In this document: one piece after another, positions 25,490-36,346 of the stretch
How the letters are laid out: every line of letters begins with the position of its first letter
Position numbering within the stretch: position 1 is the first letter of the stretch
Source of the DNA: Corticium candelabrum
Lineage: Eukaryota; Porifera; Homoscleromorpha; Homosclerophorida; Plakinidae
Direction of reading: 5' to 3'
Assembly (NCBI RefSeq): GCF_963422355.1
Contig: NC_085097.1
Location: forward strand, 4,264,737-4,328,736
DNA: 64,000 nucleotides
Notes under the pieces: model-generated
Told to the model about the DNA's origin: nothing
Seen by the model: the letters and a program-made list of their open reading frames with translations, nothing else
Databases searched by the model: none
Made by a program: the position numbers and the translations under genes

Positions 25490-27003
25490 CGAGAAACTGC
25501 CTGAAGCGTTTTCGAAGTGGAAGTTGTCACGCGATTGGCATATTGTTCGATCATCACACTGCGGACGGCATTCGTATGTTCTGCTCTGTCTGCTTGACGC
25601 AGCGGCCAGGGTCAAGTGGTGGAGGACGTTTTGCTACTGCCTGGTAGACTACAGGATGTGGGAGAGGGAAGTTGCACTCTGTGAAAGATCATGAGGCATC
25701 TGCAGCTCATCGAGAAGCTATTGAGACTGATTTGAAAAGAAGACAAATGGAAAGAACGAGTGGGTTTGGTGTTTCTGCCACAAAACGTAACCTTCTGGCC
25801 ATCATTTTGGGGTCTGGCCATCATTTTGAGTACTGAAGACAGTGAACGTGACTTTATGATCAGCAGATTAGGACTAATCAAATCAGCTCGTCGCAATCGT
25901 CTGCAGAACTCTACAATTAACAGCTTGATGGAGATTTCTATTGATGGCCTTCCTCTTCAGGAATTCCCATTTCAAAAACTTTACTGAAATGGCATACCAT
26001 GTCCATGTACAGGTCCTTGCCTTTAGCAGCAAAATTTTTTAATCAGAGACAAGATACTACTTTATCTGTAACAGTGTCTGTGGAATCTCCTGGCGTGACA
26101 ACACTGTCACAGACCTATACAAATGAAGTTGACAAAGAAGAAAGAAATAACTGCACACGATTAATTAATGCTACCTTATGAGAAGTCTTATGGTCTTGTG
26201 GCGGAAGACAGTGCAATCTCCCAGTCTAGCATTGTACACACTCCTGCTCCTGCAAGAAGGAAATGCTTTGCTGCACTAACAGTCCCGGCAGCAAAAAGAA
26301 GAGACATTATCAACTATTTCTTCTTAGCAGCTATGCAGGAGCAATCAGAGGTTTCTGCTCCAACGCCTGATCCTCATAGTGTAACTTGTCATTCATTGAC
26401 AATGGATTAATACGTGTGTAACATTGCTCCCACGAGAAGAATGCCAAGGATTGATGAATGGCAGAAATGGCTCAAGTGCATGCACTGTTATTTGTGCTAT
26501 ATTTAGCAAAAAGGTTCTCTCTCAGTCTGATATTGCACACCTATGCACCAGCCCTTCAAATCAAGTATCTCTAATGTGTGACTCCATGGTACAAAGAAAT
26601 GAGTACTATGATCAGCTGGGTCTAAAGGGATACTGCAGTTGTGATGAAGTGGCTAATCTTCAACCAGCAATTTGAATATCAATTATCGAGGAAGTGTTCA
26701 TCACACCAGATCATCTCCATGAAGTTGTGAGTTGACTTTGAGCGAGAGCTGGCAGTAACCCAAATGGAGCCCGAGCTGCTGGGGTACTGATAATTCAGCC
26801 ATACTCATTTGCTGTTGCTGCCACAGAGTCATCCTTTGTCCTGTTTAATAGCCATGCGCATGGGTTAAGAGGTGCACTATTTGCAGTTGTTCCATGTTCA
26901 GATGGCACAGCCTACCTGAAGCAGTTTCTCCAAAAGTACCAATCATCCCTCAAGTGCGACAGCTGCGTGCCTGCCAAGACAGCACAGCTTTCACTCCTCC
27001 AAC
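25490..27003 (+). pseudogene. Decayed mobile-element genes, including a cysteine-peptidase-like fragment
   Basis: At 26424-27003 one reading frame gives LPREECQGLMNGRNGSSACT, later SSFVLFNSHAHGLRGALFA. This resembles a Cys/His papain-fold-like domain (conserved Cys in NACTVI, His in SHSHG) found beside transposon genes in invertebrates. The 25490-25760 part includes MFCSVC-like zinc-finger fragments. The frame is broken in a few places. I do not assign the element class, so the whole stretch is described only as a fossil. The region 24728-25489 shows nothing recognisable. Confidence 0.35.
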
Positions 27004-27302
27004 TGTGTTAAATTGTTACTAGATAGCTCTTAAAGTATTGTTTGTATGATTGCTATCGCAACTACAGTACTACCTAAACAAAGCTGAGGCTGCTAAGAGC
27101 AAAACAGAGTTTGCAAGGAACTTGCTAGACACTTTGTTTTCTAAGGAAGAGCAGGATTCCAGCAGCATAACAGGGAAAGGACATGAAAAGGGAGAGCTGG
27201 ATGTAAAGAAATGGAAGCTCTAGTTAAGAAGTATGTCTGCTTGTCTTGGTCATGCGCCGATCGACACAACGCCGGTCTCATATCGACGTGAAACGCGACG
27301 GC

Positions 27303-27421
27303 TAGCCTCGTACCAGACCCTCTCGTGCCATCGTGCCCGATTCCCGTATAAAACGACAACGGCGGAGTCGTGTTATACGGGAACCGGGCACGTCGCCGCG
27401 AGAGGGTCTGGTACGAGGCTA
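27303..27421. mobile_element. TAGCCTCG hairpin MITE with perfect 9-bp target duplication
   Basis: A 119-base hairpin: TAGCCTCGTACCAGACCCTC at the left and its reverse complement at the right. CGCGACGGC is directly repeated on both sides (27294-27302 and 27422-27430). A close relative lies at 36246. The stretch 27431-28318 has no gene that I recognise. Confidence 0.85.
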
Positions 27422-28679
27422 CGCGACGGCCCGGTCGAGTTCAGCCGTCCAAGACGAACGGTCGAGTCGGATTTCGGCAGAAACGAGAGTCTGGCGTTCT
27501 GATCATGAAATGAGATAAGCCGGAGTTTGTTTGCTCAATCAATTAACCGAGTATGCGAATTTGATGTGCGCTCGCCTGCCACTGTACGCCATCCTCTAAT
27601 TCCCAGAGTGCAAGATGTGCCGGCTCACCGGACCGCTTTTGCGTGCGTGCGTGCGTGCGTACGTGTGTCACGGAAGGTGCGCCTTCTTTGCAGAAGTGGC
27701 GTACAACGATAGATTGCCACCGCCCAGATTGCCACCACCCGTAGAGCGGGTAGTAGTACTCTCTGTTGGCGTTCACTGTGTATTTACAAATATCGCTATT
27801 ACTCCTGTGTCCTTCTTCAGTAAGCGACGATCTTGACATCATTCGAAAACGCAAGAGCCCGGATTTATTCTAGACGCTAAACATAGCATGTAAATAAGAC
27901 ACATCCGGGAGGATAACGTTTTTGCATATCAAAGATCATTAGTCTATTAGAACGCTAGGGTTATGATTACAGGTAAGTTGTCACGAAAGCAGATGCCATG
28001 TCAATTACTTCATTACAGTTAATTACTATAGTGCAAAGCTTCATGTGTTCAGCAATTCATGGTCGTGTTCGTCTGGGCTTTGTTGGTCAATGTAACATCA
28101 CTATCAACTTCCGTCACTTCGTAGTCGTCATCTATCTCATTTGTAATGTTATAGCTCTCCACGATGTCTTAACTGCATCCCGTTCTTTTTTCTAGAAATT
28201 TTCTTTTTCTTTTCTACGTGTTTTGCAGGTATTGTTAGTCACAGTAAAACAAGTCCGTGTCGGTAGTCACAGCAAACAAGCTATTGATGTCATAATCACT
28301 GAGTAGGTCACAGGCAACTAAAGTGCGTTCACGCATTAGAGAGACTAGTGGAACGTGACCATTTGCGCGACAAACGTGTTGCCCTCCGGGTGGATATTGG
28401 TATCAATCGAAAGGTCTTCTCTTTGCCGGATGTAATTACACTCACCGTTGCGCTACAGAGACGTAACTGAAGTTAGTAGAGCCAATTTCCTGTATTTTAA
28501 TGAGTTAGAGGCGGAGAAAGGCGGGACTAAGGCGGGATGAGGGTTAATTGCATAAAGCTAAGTACATAATTGTTATAGCTAGAAGGCTGTTAACAGTAAC
28601 CCAACACAGTAGACTTTCCAGTTGGGGTGTCAGTTAGCTAAGATAGAGTGCGTCTAGTATCCGTTTCTAGTCTTCATCC

Positions 28680-29990
28680 TTGGAACTTTCAGTTTCAGAC
28701 TACGACGAATCCTCTGATTCAGAACCAACTTCAATGACCGTCTGCTCTACAACGTCGTCTAATGCTTCTCCACCTTCTCACGTACGTGCCTCACGCAGTT
28801 TGTCCACAGTAACGTTTGCTAGACCTTCTCTACACAGGCGCTTGTTTTCCATCGTAAACCCAGCAGTTCCTCTGTTGTGCTGTGCAGCATGTCGTTCTAC
28901 CTGTGCCCGCGCCATATACCAGCTCAATGGGATTGAGTTCGCAGTGTCCCACGGGTAGCCGTAGACAGTCGCATCCAAACTTCGCTGCTAGAACATCAGT
29001 CTGGTACACAGAAATGGGATTGGATCTCTTGATTAGGTCAAACAGTTCGACTTTCAACATTTTTGGCTCTTGGAGTATTTTATGTTTGGCCAGCCAGTCA
29101 ATCATATCTTGCTTTCTGGAAGACTTCGTAGGGATCCCTTCTATTACGATATTGTGATACCTTGCGTTGTCTGGGACTATAACTGATTGAGCTGAGCAAT
29201 TGGGTAAAAGTTTATGCTCAAACCACTCCATAAAATGACTAATGTTCATTTCATTGTGGTAGTCACCAGTGTCTTTCCCCCCAACAAAACCAACTCTGCA
29301 TCTGGTATCCATCCCATTTCTCCTCCCGCGTGTGAAACAATCAGCCTCTTTCCTTTTCCACTAGGAATTTTTAATCCATCTTTTCCATCATAGTCTATCC
29401 AGCATTTTACCAAAGTGTGGTGTTGATGTAGCCACGTTTCATCCAAGCATACAATGGGTCTATTCCTTTCTCTGAATCCTTGTATTTGTTTCAGGTAGTT
29501 AACCCTTGCTGTTAAGATGCGATTTTGCTCGTAGAGACATTTTTTCCTGCTCATTGTTTTGTAGGCAAAACACATCTTATGTACTGTCTTGTACAGACTT
29601 GTCCTAGAGAACGGGTAGTTGACTTCATGTACTGGAGCTGCATGCATCAACGACATGGTAGGGAAGGTCTTGTCTGTATAGAATCTATGTATTCTGCGAC
29701 TAATGACACCTTCCTGAAAATTGTCTGTGTACTCTTCAACTGATCAACTGTGTTCCATTTTACCTCTTTTCTGTGGACTGCTGACATGTCCGTTTTCTTT
29801 CTGTTCTTTGCAGATCCCATATACAGTGGACCTATTTATACCAATAACCTCAGCTACACGGTCAGCTGGCTTGTCCAAGAGCATAACTCCTTCCTACATT
29901 TCTCTCTTAAAGAAGTCATGCAGTTTAGGCACCCACGTCTTTTCAATACTTATGAGATGTGTCGCTTTGTGCATTGCCATACAGAAATTA
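28680..29990 (-). pseudogene. DDE transposase of the Tc1/mariner-like element
   Basis: The minus strand encodes, in order, a helix-turn-helix-like stretch (DKPADRVAEVIGINRSTVYG, about 29800-29890), CLDETWLHQHHTLVKCW (first Asp), IPSGKGKRLIVSHAGGEMGW, VIVPDNARYHN (second Asp), LPVGHCELNPIEL (Glu), and a C-terminal tail with VTVDKLREA and EVGSESEDSS. This is a DDE_3-like endonuclease of the IS630/Tc1/mariner group. The frame shifts near 29280, near 28930 and in the N-terminal part, and stops occur in the tail, so it is not functional. Confidence 0.75.
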
Positions 29991-30405
29991 GAAAATAGAT
30001 GAACGTAGACGTAAGTAGAAGTAAATCGAATAAAATCGAAGTGATAATTAATTTGAGTAAATGGTGGCTGCTATTTTATAGTCAGGTGGTTATAAATGGT
30101 TAGGTAACCAAGAAGAATTTTGAAGTTCACCATTTAGTATATAGGACCCATTTTTGACTATAGTGTAGGTCAGAGGAGGCAGTAAGGTCAGAGTCCTCTT
30201 TGTGATGTCATCAAGTTCAACGCTTAATTGGTTTGAGTAGATGCATGGTTACGTAACCAGGGAGGATTTTGAAGTTTACCATTTAGTAGATAAGCCCCAT
30301 TTCTGACTACACTGTAGGTCAGAGTAAGTAGGAAGATCAAAGTCCTCATAGTGATGTCATCAACGCTAAAAAATGCACTAAATGGCTGGTCAGTTTGGTT
30401 CTTAT

Positions 30406-30572
30406 TAGCCTCGCTCCATGGCAGACGCAGTGTGGATTGCAGCTCAGGATGCGCTTCCATCACCACTAGTGGTAATGCTAGTGGTGATGGAAGCGCATCC
30501 GGGGCTGGAAGCGCATCCGAGGCTGGAAGCGCATCCGGGGATAGAATCCACAATGCGTCTGGGGCGAGGCTA
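30406..30572. mobile_element. TAGCCTCG MITE inside the Tc1-like element
   Basis: TAGCCTCGCTCCATGGCAGACGC at the left and GCGTCTGGGGCGAGGCTA at the right, flanked by GGTTCTTAT and GGTTCTGAT (8 of 9 bases). Inside, the unit GGAAGCGCATCC is repeated, and a second palindrome surrounds ATCACCACTAGTGGT. Confidence 0.75.
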
Positions 30573-31329
30573 GGTTCTGATTATGGTCAAATTAGTCAAG
30601 TTCTCGTGGTTTCCAGACGCTTCTCTGAGCCAGAAGTGAATGAGTGTATGTATCTGGTACATATAGCTGTTCCTAAAAGAGGCAACTGACACATACAACC
30701 AGTGGGCGCATAGAAACATCCAGGTCTGTTGTCATGGGTTATAGCAAAAGTACAACTTTTAGTATATCATTGCATCATGAAGCAAACCGCGATTCAAGCC
30801 AGCGAGGCGGCCAGAGACAACTCGTTCACTTTCACGTAACAATATAGTTACCTAATTTGTCATTGACACCATACGCTCTGGAACATAGTTGACAATTAAC
30901 ATAACATCCGTTTACATAAGCACTAAGCCACGTCTTAGGGTGTACCCTACATTCCACCAGTCTCTAATGCGTGAACGCACTTTATGTAAGTGTTTCTAAA
31001 CCAACACAGGTGCTTCATTACGTAGATCCAGATTCACAGTGAACGTGAACAGAGAGTAGTTTGCCTAGAATAGTTGGACAGCATCTAGGCGTAATTTGTA
31101 TGACTATATTAGAACATGATGAGCATAGTCACAGAGTGTTATTATTAGTATAGACCTTAGTTTGAAGTTTGGTTTACTAATGAAACCTGTCTACAAGTTT
31201 GGTTGCTAGACATACATTACAATTACATTCACCCTAGAAAACGTTTACTACTGTACCACATCAACTACATAGGCCGCGCTTGTTAGGGGAGGGGCTAAAT
31301 ATGCACAAGTTGAGAACGCATGTTTGCAA

Positions 31330-32136
31330 CTAGAAATCTAACCCAAACTGACGTTTTAGCTCTACCGTCACCTGCTGTCTTTCCAACACCCTTTTTGTTT
31401 TGACAAACCGATTTTCGTCATGATTCCATTTGGTCTCCACAATTCTTGGACCTTCCTCGCCTTTGTCTGTAAATATCGTTCTTCCACCATCTTTTAGATG
31501 AATCCCAGCAAAACGGCTCTGAGTAAGAGGAGCCTCGGGATCCGTCTCATGATATAAACATGTGCTCATATAATCAGACAATTGTCGTGGATGTAAAGTA
31601 AATTGAAAGCTCCAACTGCACTCTGATGATGACTCTACTGTTTTTGTCTCCAACCACCAAATATCCCATGATTCGAGTCTCAGTAGAATGTCCACATCAC
31701 CTTGTCTGTCTGTACTGCCATCCATGATCAGTAGCGGGCAAAGAACACAAAAGGGAAACCCAACATCAACCAGATAACGTTCATCCCGACCATCTGGAAT
31801 ACCCACAGACAATGCCATGTGACCAAACTCTGGACCAAGCTTCTTGGTATGAGGGTCGAACACTCTTGCTGCTAGTAAAGTAACATCATATCGTAGACTC
31901 TTCAGAAGCCATTGAAAGAGGCCATTGAGCTCATAGCAGAAGCCACCTCGTCGTCGTTTGACAATCTTGTCGTAGATCACTCCTTCGTCAAGTTTGATGC
32001 TTTCTTTAGCGATAATGCTAAAATTCTCGAACGGAACTGATAGATTGTGAGCTATTGACAAAAGTTGAAGAGTCTCTAGGGTAGGAAGTCTGCTACCACG
32101 ATAGGAGATGCGCTGAAGATAAGAATCAATGTTCAT
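31330..32136 (-). CDS. Arylamine N-acetyltransferase, copy 3
   Basis: Intronless, 268 residues from MNIDSYLQRISYRG. In-frame ATGs also lie upstream at 32142 (MDMNIDS) and 32169, but family alignment favours 32136. The catalytic triad is complete: Cys67 (RRRGGFCYE), His106 (EFGHM) and Asp124 (YLVDVG). FGHM replaces the FDHM of the other copies, and FPFCVLCPLLI replaces CGGCP, so the substrate pocket near residues 105 and 128-133 differs. It is closest to pseudogene copy 5 at 41.2 kb, which shares FCVLCPLLIMDG. Its upstream flank is interrupted by a Harbinger element and resumes at about 36.15 kb. It probably acetylates amines with acetyl-CoA in the cytosol; the substrate is unknown. Confidence 0.92.
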   Translation of the reverse strand: MNIDSYLQRISYRGSRLPTLETLQLLSIAHNLSVPFENFSIIAKESIKLDEGVIYDKIVKRRRGGFCYELNGLFQWLLKSLRYDVTLLAARVFDPHTKKLGPEFGHMALSVGIPDGRDERYLVDVGFPFCVLCPLLIMDGSTDRQGDVDILLRLESWDIWWLETKTVESSSECSWSFQFTLHPRQLSDYMSTCLYHETDPEAPLTQSRFAGIHLKDGGRTIFTDKGEEGPRIVETKWNHDENRFVKTKRVLERQQVTVELKRQFGLDF

Positions 32137-32349
32137 ATCCATTTGCTCACCTATCAAGAACCTATTCAAGCAGGAAGCTGAACAATCTGTCTTTCGACGT
32201 GACTATTTAGCATATCACTCCAGGCCATGGGACAGGATGTAGGCGGAGATGGTCTGGCTACGCGAGACTAAGCAACCCGGGTTTGCACTAATTAATTCTA
32301 ACACCCTGCTGTGCTATCACGCGCAGGTGTGTTCACACTTGCTGAGCTA

Positions 32350-33007
32350 AAGTCCGTTCAAAGAATGGAGAGCCCGTGGGAAATGTGGTTACCAGATAAA
32401 GACATATAGGGCGGAAACAACAATATTGCTATCATCCTGGATTGTAATACTAACAATCGATAAATGAGCAATTAGAGCAATGGTTGCTACCCAGCCCTCA
32501 CTGCCTACTATCTATCTACTTTAGTACGTCAGGGTCTGTCCTCTTCAACGGTTTTCTGCCATTCGAACTGGCCAGAGAAGGCATTGAAAATGTAACGGCG
32601 GCGAAATGGAAGAAGTGTGTCGACCACGTCATTGAGAAGTGGAAAACCATTACAGAATATCAGACGGCGTGGTAGAACAAGCGGTAGAGAGTGTAGTAGG
32701 TGCAGAGGACTCTTCAGACAGTGAAGAGATCCTCCTAGGAGACAACGAGAATGACAACAATGATTAATACAATTAGTCTCGTGGGTTTCATTTATTGGCG
32801 GTATTTTTTGTCGGTAATGCATGGAAGGAGTCTCTTTCCGGAAGCACGCTGTATCTACTAACCCAGGATCAATAGAGTTAATTTGTCCAGAGATCTGATT
32901 CCACCTAGTCACGTGCTCTCAAATGATATGTTTATCAACGGCGTAGGGGGCGTACTTGTCGAGATACGGGAATTTTGCCACGGGCTCTCCATTCTTTGAA
33001 CGGACTT
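32350..33007. mobile_element. 658-bp TA-flanked Tc1-like derivative
   Basis: The left terminus AAGTCCGTTCAAAGAATGGA continues into GAGCCCGTGG, with its reverse complement at the right, flanked by TA (32348-32349, 33008-33009). Inside, ENVTAAKWKKCVDHVIEKW and, one frame over, AEDSSDSEEILLGDNEND resemble the transposase C terminus of the 28.3-31.0 kb element, so this is a deletion derivative of a related family. Confidence 0.75.
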
Positions 33008-33281
33008 TAACTCAGGTTGCCTCCTAGGTAAGTTGTGTGAACTGTAACTGTGGTACTTGATCACATGCACAATCAAGTGCTCGCGCTACGCTAATCAGAA
33101 TTGAAATCTAACTCTTCAGAACTCGTTCCATCTCCAAGTTCTACTGCCTTCTCCGGGTTTCCTTTCTTCGACTTTAGCAGTTCAAGGGCTATGCGTTAAT
33201 TACCCTGACTTCCCTCTAACTTCATCATCATCAGCCATTACTAGGCAACCAACTAGTTCAGTAAGTATACTAGGTTGGCAA

Positions 33282-34236
33282 ATGCGACAAAGTACATCTG
33301 CAATGCCTGTTGAGACTTCTTTCATTTGGAGACCATCAGGATTGCTTAGCATGTCATCAATGCAAGCTGCAGCACTAGCACCAGTCAGCTATGCTCACAG
33401 TTATTGTGCCGCGCGGCAACAACAGCACTACCATCACCACCACCACCAACAGCAGCAACACGATCACGATCAGCAGCAGCAGCTGCCTCAGCCACACCAA
33501 CATATACAGAACCAGCACAAGCAAGCACACAATACCCCTTCACAAACATTAGAAGAACAACACCCAGACCCTAAACAATCTGCAAAGAGGACATTGATAC
33601 AAAAAAAGGAAGTCTCCACCATTTAGTGAAGCTGAAACTGCTTCTTTACTTGACATATGGTCAAGCAGCAAATCCATGATCAACTACGGAGGCCAGGGTT
33701 GAAGGAGCCCATTTGAGGTAAGATTCAAGATGAGATGACAAAACTGGGTTTCACCAGAACAGAAGATCAGTACAAGCAAAAAATGAAATCTCTAGAAAGA
33801 AAATACAAAGAAATCAAGACTAAGCTAAATCGTTCAAGAAAAGAGAATGATAATTTTTTCATATTATGAAATTATTGACAGTGTAATGGGCACAAATCCC
33901 ACTATTTCACCACATTATATCATTGACAGTGGTGCTCAAGATGGTCTGGATCTAGACGATGAGGAAGGCTTTCTACTAGTAGACGACAACGTTTGTGCAA
34001 CCTCACCTGTTCAAGCAAGTAGCTCCAGCAAGGACGTACAGATTCTTGATGATAGCTGTGATGGTAGCATTAGTGTGAGTGTTGCCAAAGAAAAAGGAAC
34101 AGCCAATAGAAGACAAAATAATCAGGAAAAGAGGAAGAGAAAACGTCCAAGAGCTGCTGCCATTTTTGAAGACATTGCAACCACCATTGAAACAAGTTTG
34201 TCTTCTATGGAAGACAGATTTGCTGCAATAATCTAA
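33282..34236 (+). pseudogene. Myb/SANT-like protein of the Harbinger element
   Basis: A first block (33282-33626) is His/Gln-rich. After a one-base shift in an A-run near 33605, the trihelix-like stretch FSEAETASLLDIWSSSKSM is followed by KSLERKYKEIKTKLNRSRKE. A third block (33847-34236) reads YYEIIDSVMGTNPTISPHY, then a basic KRKRKRPR and an amphipathic C terminus. This is the DNA-binding partner that Harbinger transposases use. Stops and shifts between blocks show that it is broken. Confidence 0.65.
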
Positions 34237-34589
34237 CGGCAAATGGAGAGAGAAGAAAGGCTATTGCAACAAAGACTTGAAGCAGCTAGATCAAGCACAA
34301 AGCACAGAACAACAAGAGTTCTTTCTTGAGGCTTTAAGAGTTTCGAAAAACCAGTAACTTTCTTGTTTATTACTAGTTTATACCATTGCAACATATGCAT
34401 GCATTTGAGCAATTAAGAGTTCTACTTTGTGTTTTTATTAATTTAATAATAGAGTTGGGGTTGCTTAAACTTGTACTAAAACTTTAGTACTGTAGTATAA
34501 CTGCATGCAAGACCTGTAAGGACAAGTTTTAATATCATTTTCACTATCTACCGTATTGGGTTTTCTTAGCTTATTACTGTCAACCGATT

Positions 34590-35924
34590 TCACTGCACGT
34601 GCTGTAATAGAGCTTCTCTTGTGTCATCAACATCATTATTGCCATGTGGATTATGACCATCATTGCCATCCTCATCATCCTCATCATCATCATCATCATC
34701 ATCATTGCCATCTTCACAGTCAATGAGCCAGTCATCATCCGCCTCATCATCATATGCAATACAGTAGTTGTGAAGAATGCAACAAGCAGTAACAACATTG
34801 CGAACGTTGTGCAAGATAGTGTCTTGTTGCTTATACAGAATCCTGAAGCGACCCTTAAGAAAACCAAATGCCTACTCCACAACCATCCTTGTACTGCTCA
34901 GTTTAAAATTGAAGCTTCGTTTATTACGCGCTCCTGTTTGAGGATGTGGTTTCATAAGCCATGGAAGCAGGGGATAAGCTGGATCTCCAATAATAAGAAC
35001 AGGTACCATTACTCCATTGATGTTTACAGGTTGACCATCAGCAAAGCATGTCCCAAAACGCTCAGCTTTCTGATACAATTTACTATAGTGAACAATACCC
35101 TGGCATCGTGGACTCGTCCAGGCCATATCCAACACAAATGTCAGTAAAGTACCTGAAAGAGTCAACTACAGCTTGCAGAATAACCGAATGAAAATGTTTT
35201 CGATTGTAGTGCTCGTCCGAATAGTCAGAAGGACATTTCATTGGAATATGTGTGCCATCGATCGCACCTCCAACTTGGGGAAATCCCTGCTGCTGCTGAA
35301 ACTTCTCAATTACACTTGCCAGTCGGTTTCCGCTGGGTAAGCAAACATAATGTTTCAACAACTGGCGCACAATAGCTCTGCTAAATTGATTCGTTATATA
35401 TAAGTACAAGCAGCTGAACGACCAATCCCAAACAGGTGAGAAATTGTTCGGAATTCAGAATTCCCCACCAACCTCCAGAGACAGATAGCAACACGTTTGC
35501 TTACCGGCACAGGGTCACAAAATCGAGTGCTGCGACGAGAAATATATGGATGCAAGTCAGCACACAGGCGCGTGAAAGTAGTCTTCGACATACCGAAGTT
35601 AGCTTTCCACTCACGCTCACTCCAGTTCCTACAGACTACGTTTGTTCACCGTGTCTCTGTCCTGGGCTTGACCCACACGATACGTTGAACTAAATGACGG
35701 CGATGTAGAGCCACAAAACCCCTCAGTAATGTCAAAGTAAGGCGACAACGGAAGACGGCATGCGGGTGGTGGGACAGTAACAGCTGTCTGAATCTGCGGA
35801 TGCGACCGCTCCTCTCACGAAAGAAATCCGCAAGTCGTGCTGCGGATGTGATTTGCTCAATGAACAACCGCCACACTAACACAAAGTAGAGCAATCTTCT
35901 TTGATGCATTGCTGTGATACGCAA
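34590..35924 (-). pseudogene. HARBI1-like Harbinger transposase
   Basis: Minus-strand blocks: 35646-35924 (N-terminal), then EREWKANFGMSKTTFTRLC, FGIGRSAACTYI, and the catalytic domain with QVGGAIDGTHIPMKCP (first Asp), IIGDPAYPLLPWLM (second Asp) and VVEYAFGFLKGRFRIL (Glu), ending in an acidic tail to a stop at 34590. The DDE residues are all present, but frames change near 35400 and near 35140, so the copy looks inactive. It lies convergent with the Myb-like gene, as usual in Harbinger. Confidence 0.75.
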
Positions 35925-36245
35925 TATGGATAAACTGGAATTAATGTTTTGACAAGCGGTAACCCAAGCTAAACCCAGCTCTAATCCCGCTCTAACCCTA
36001 CTTTTCAGCTCTTCAGCAGGGTGAGGCTAGCCCTGCTCTAGTCCACATTCCTGTGTAAACTGACATGATGTATTCTAATTGGTTAATTAAGCTAAGCAGT
36101 CGCAAATCCAGTTCTAAACCCTAGTGTGAACACAGTGTATGTACAGTACCAGCTAGATACACAGCCAGTTACCATGCAAGTTGGGTATCTGAATCTAAGT
36201 AGTCAGAGCCAATGAACAGCACGAGGGGGCTGGACACATCGTCAA

Positions 36246-36346
36246 GAGCCTCGTACCAGACCCTCTCGCGCTGTCGTGCCCGGTTTCCGTATAACCGACT
36301 ATACGGGAACCTGGCACGACGGCGAGAGAGGGTCTGGTACGTCGCT
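36246..36346. mobile_element. TAGCCTCG-family MITE with empty paralogous sites
   Basis: A 101-base hairpin with arms AGCCTCGTACCAGACCCTCTCG and GAGAGGGTCTGGTACGTCGCT, a close relative of the 27303 copy. The flanks CATCGTCAA and CTTTGTCAA each differ by one base from CATTGTCAA, which stands uninterrupted in the duplicated flank at about 39867 and in related form at about 42533. Confidence 0.8.

Larger units (their letters stand above)
28321..30982 (-). mobile_element. Tc1/mariner-superfamily DNA transposon (2.66 kb, decayed)
   Basis: Inverted termini AAGTGCGTTCACGCATTAGA and its reverse complement at the right end, flanked by TA (28319-28320, 30983-30984). A DDE transposase lies on the minus strand. 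At about 30096-30219 and 30246-30367 there is a direct duplication of some 120 bases, and a TAGCCTCG MITE is inserted at 30406-30572. Confidence 0.8.
32327..36142. mobile_element. PIF/Harbinger element with nested insertion (approximate ends)
   Basis: The right end (CTAGTGTGAACACAG, about 36142) and left end (GGTGTGTTCACACTTG, about 32327) are short imperfect inverted repeats. Between them lie a Myb/SANT-like gene (+) and a HARBI1-like transposase gene (-), the two-gene arrangement of Harbinger. The sequence outside resumes the NAT upstream flank, as comparison with 39.7 kb shows. A smaller TA-flanked element is nested near the left end. The ends are uncertain by tens of bases. Confidence 0.55.
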
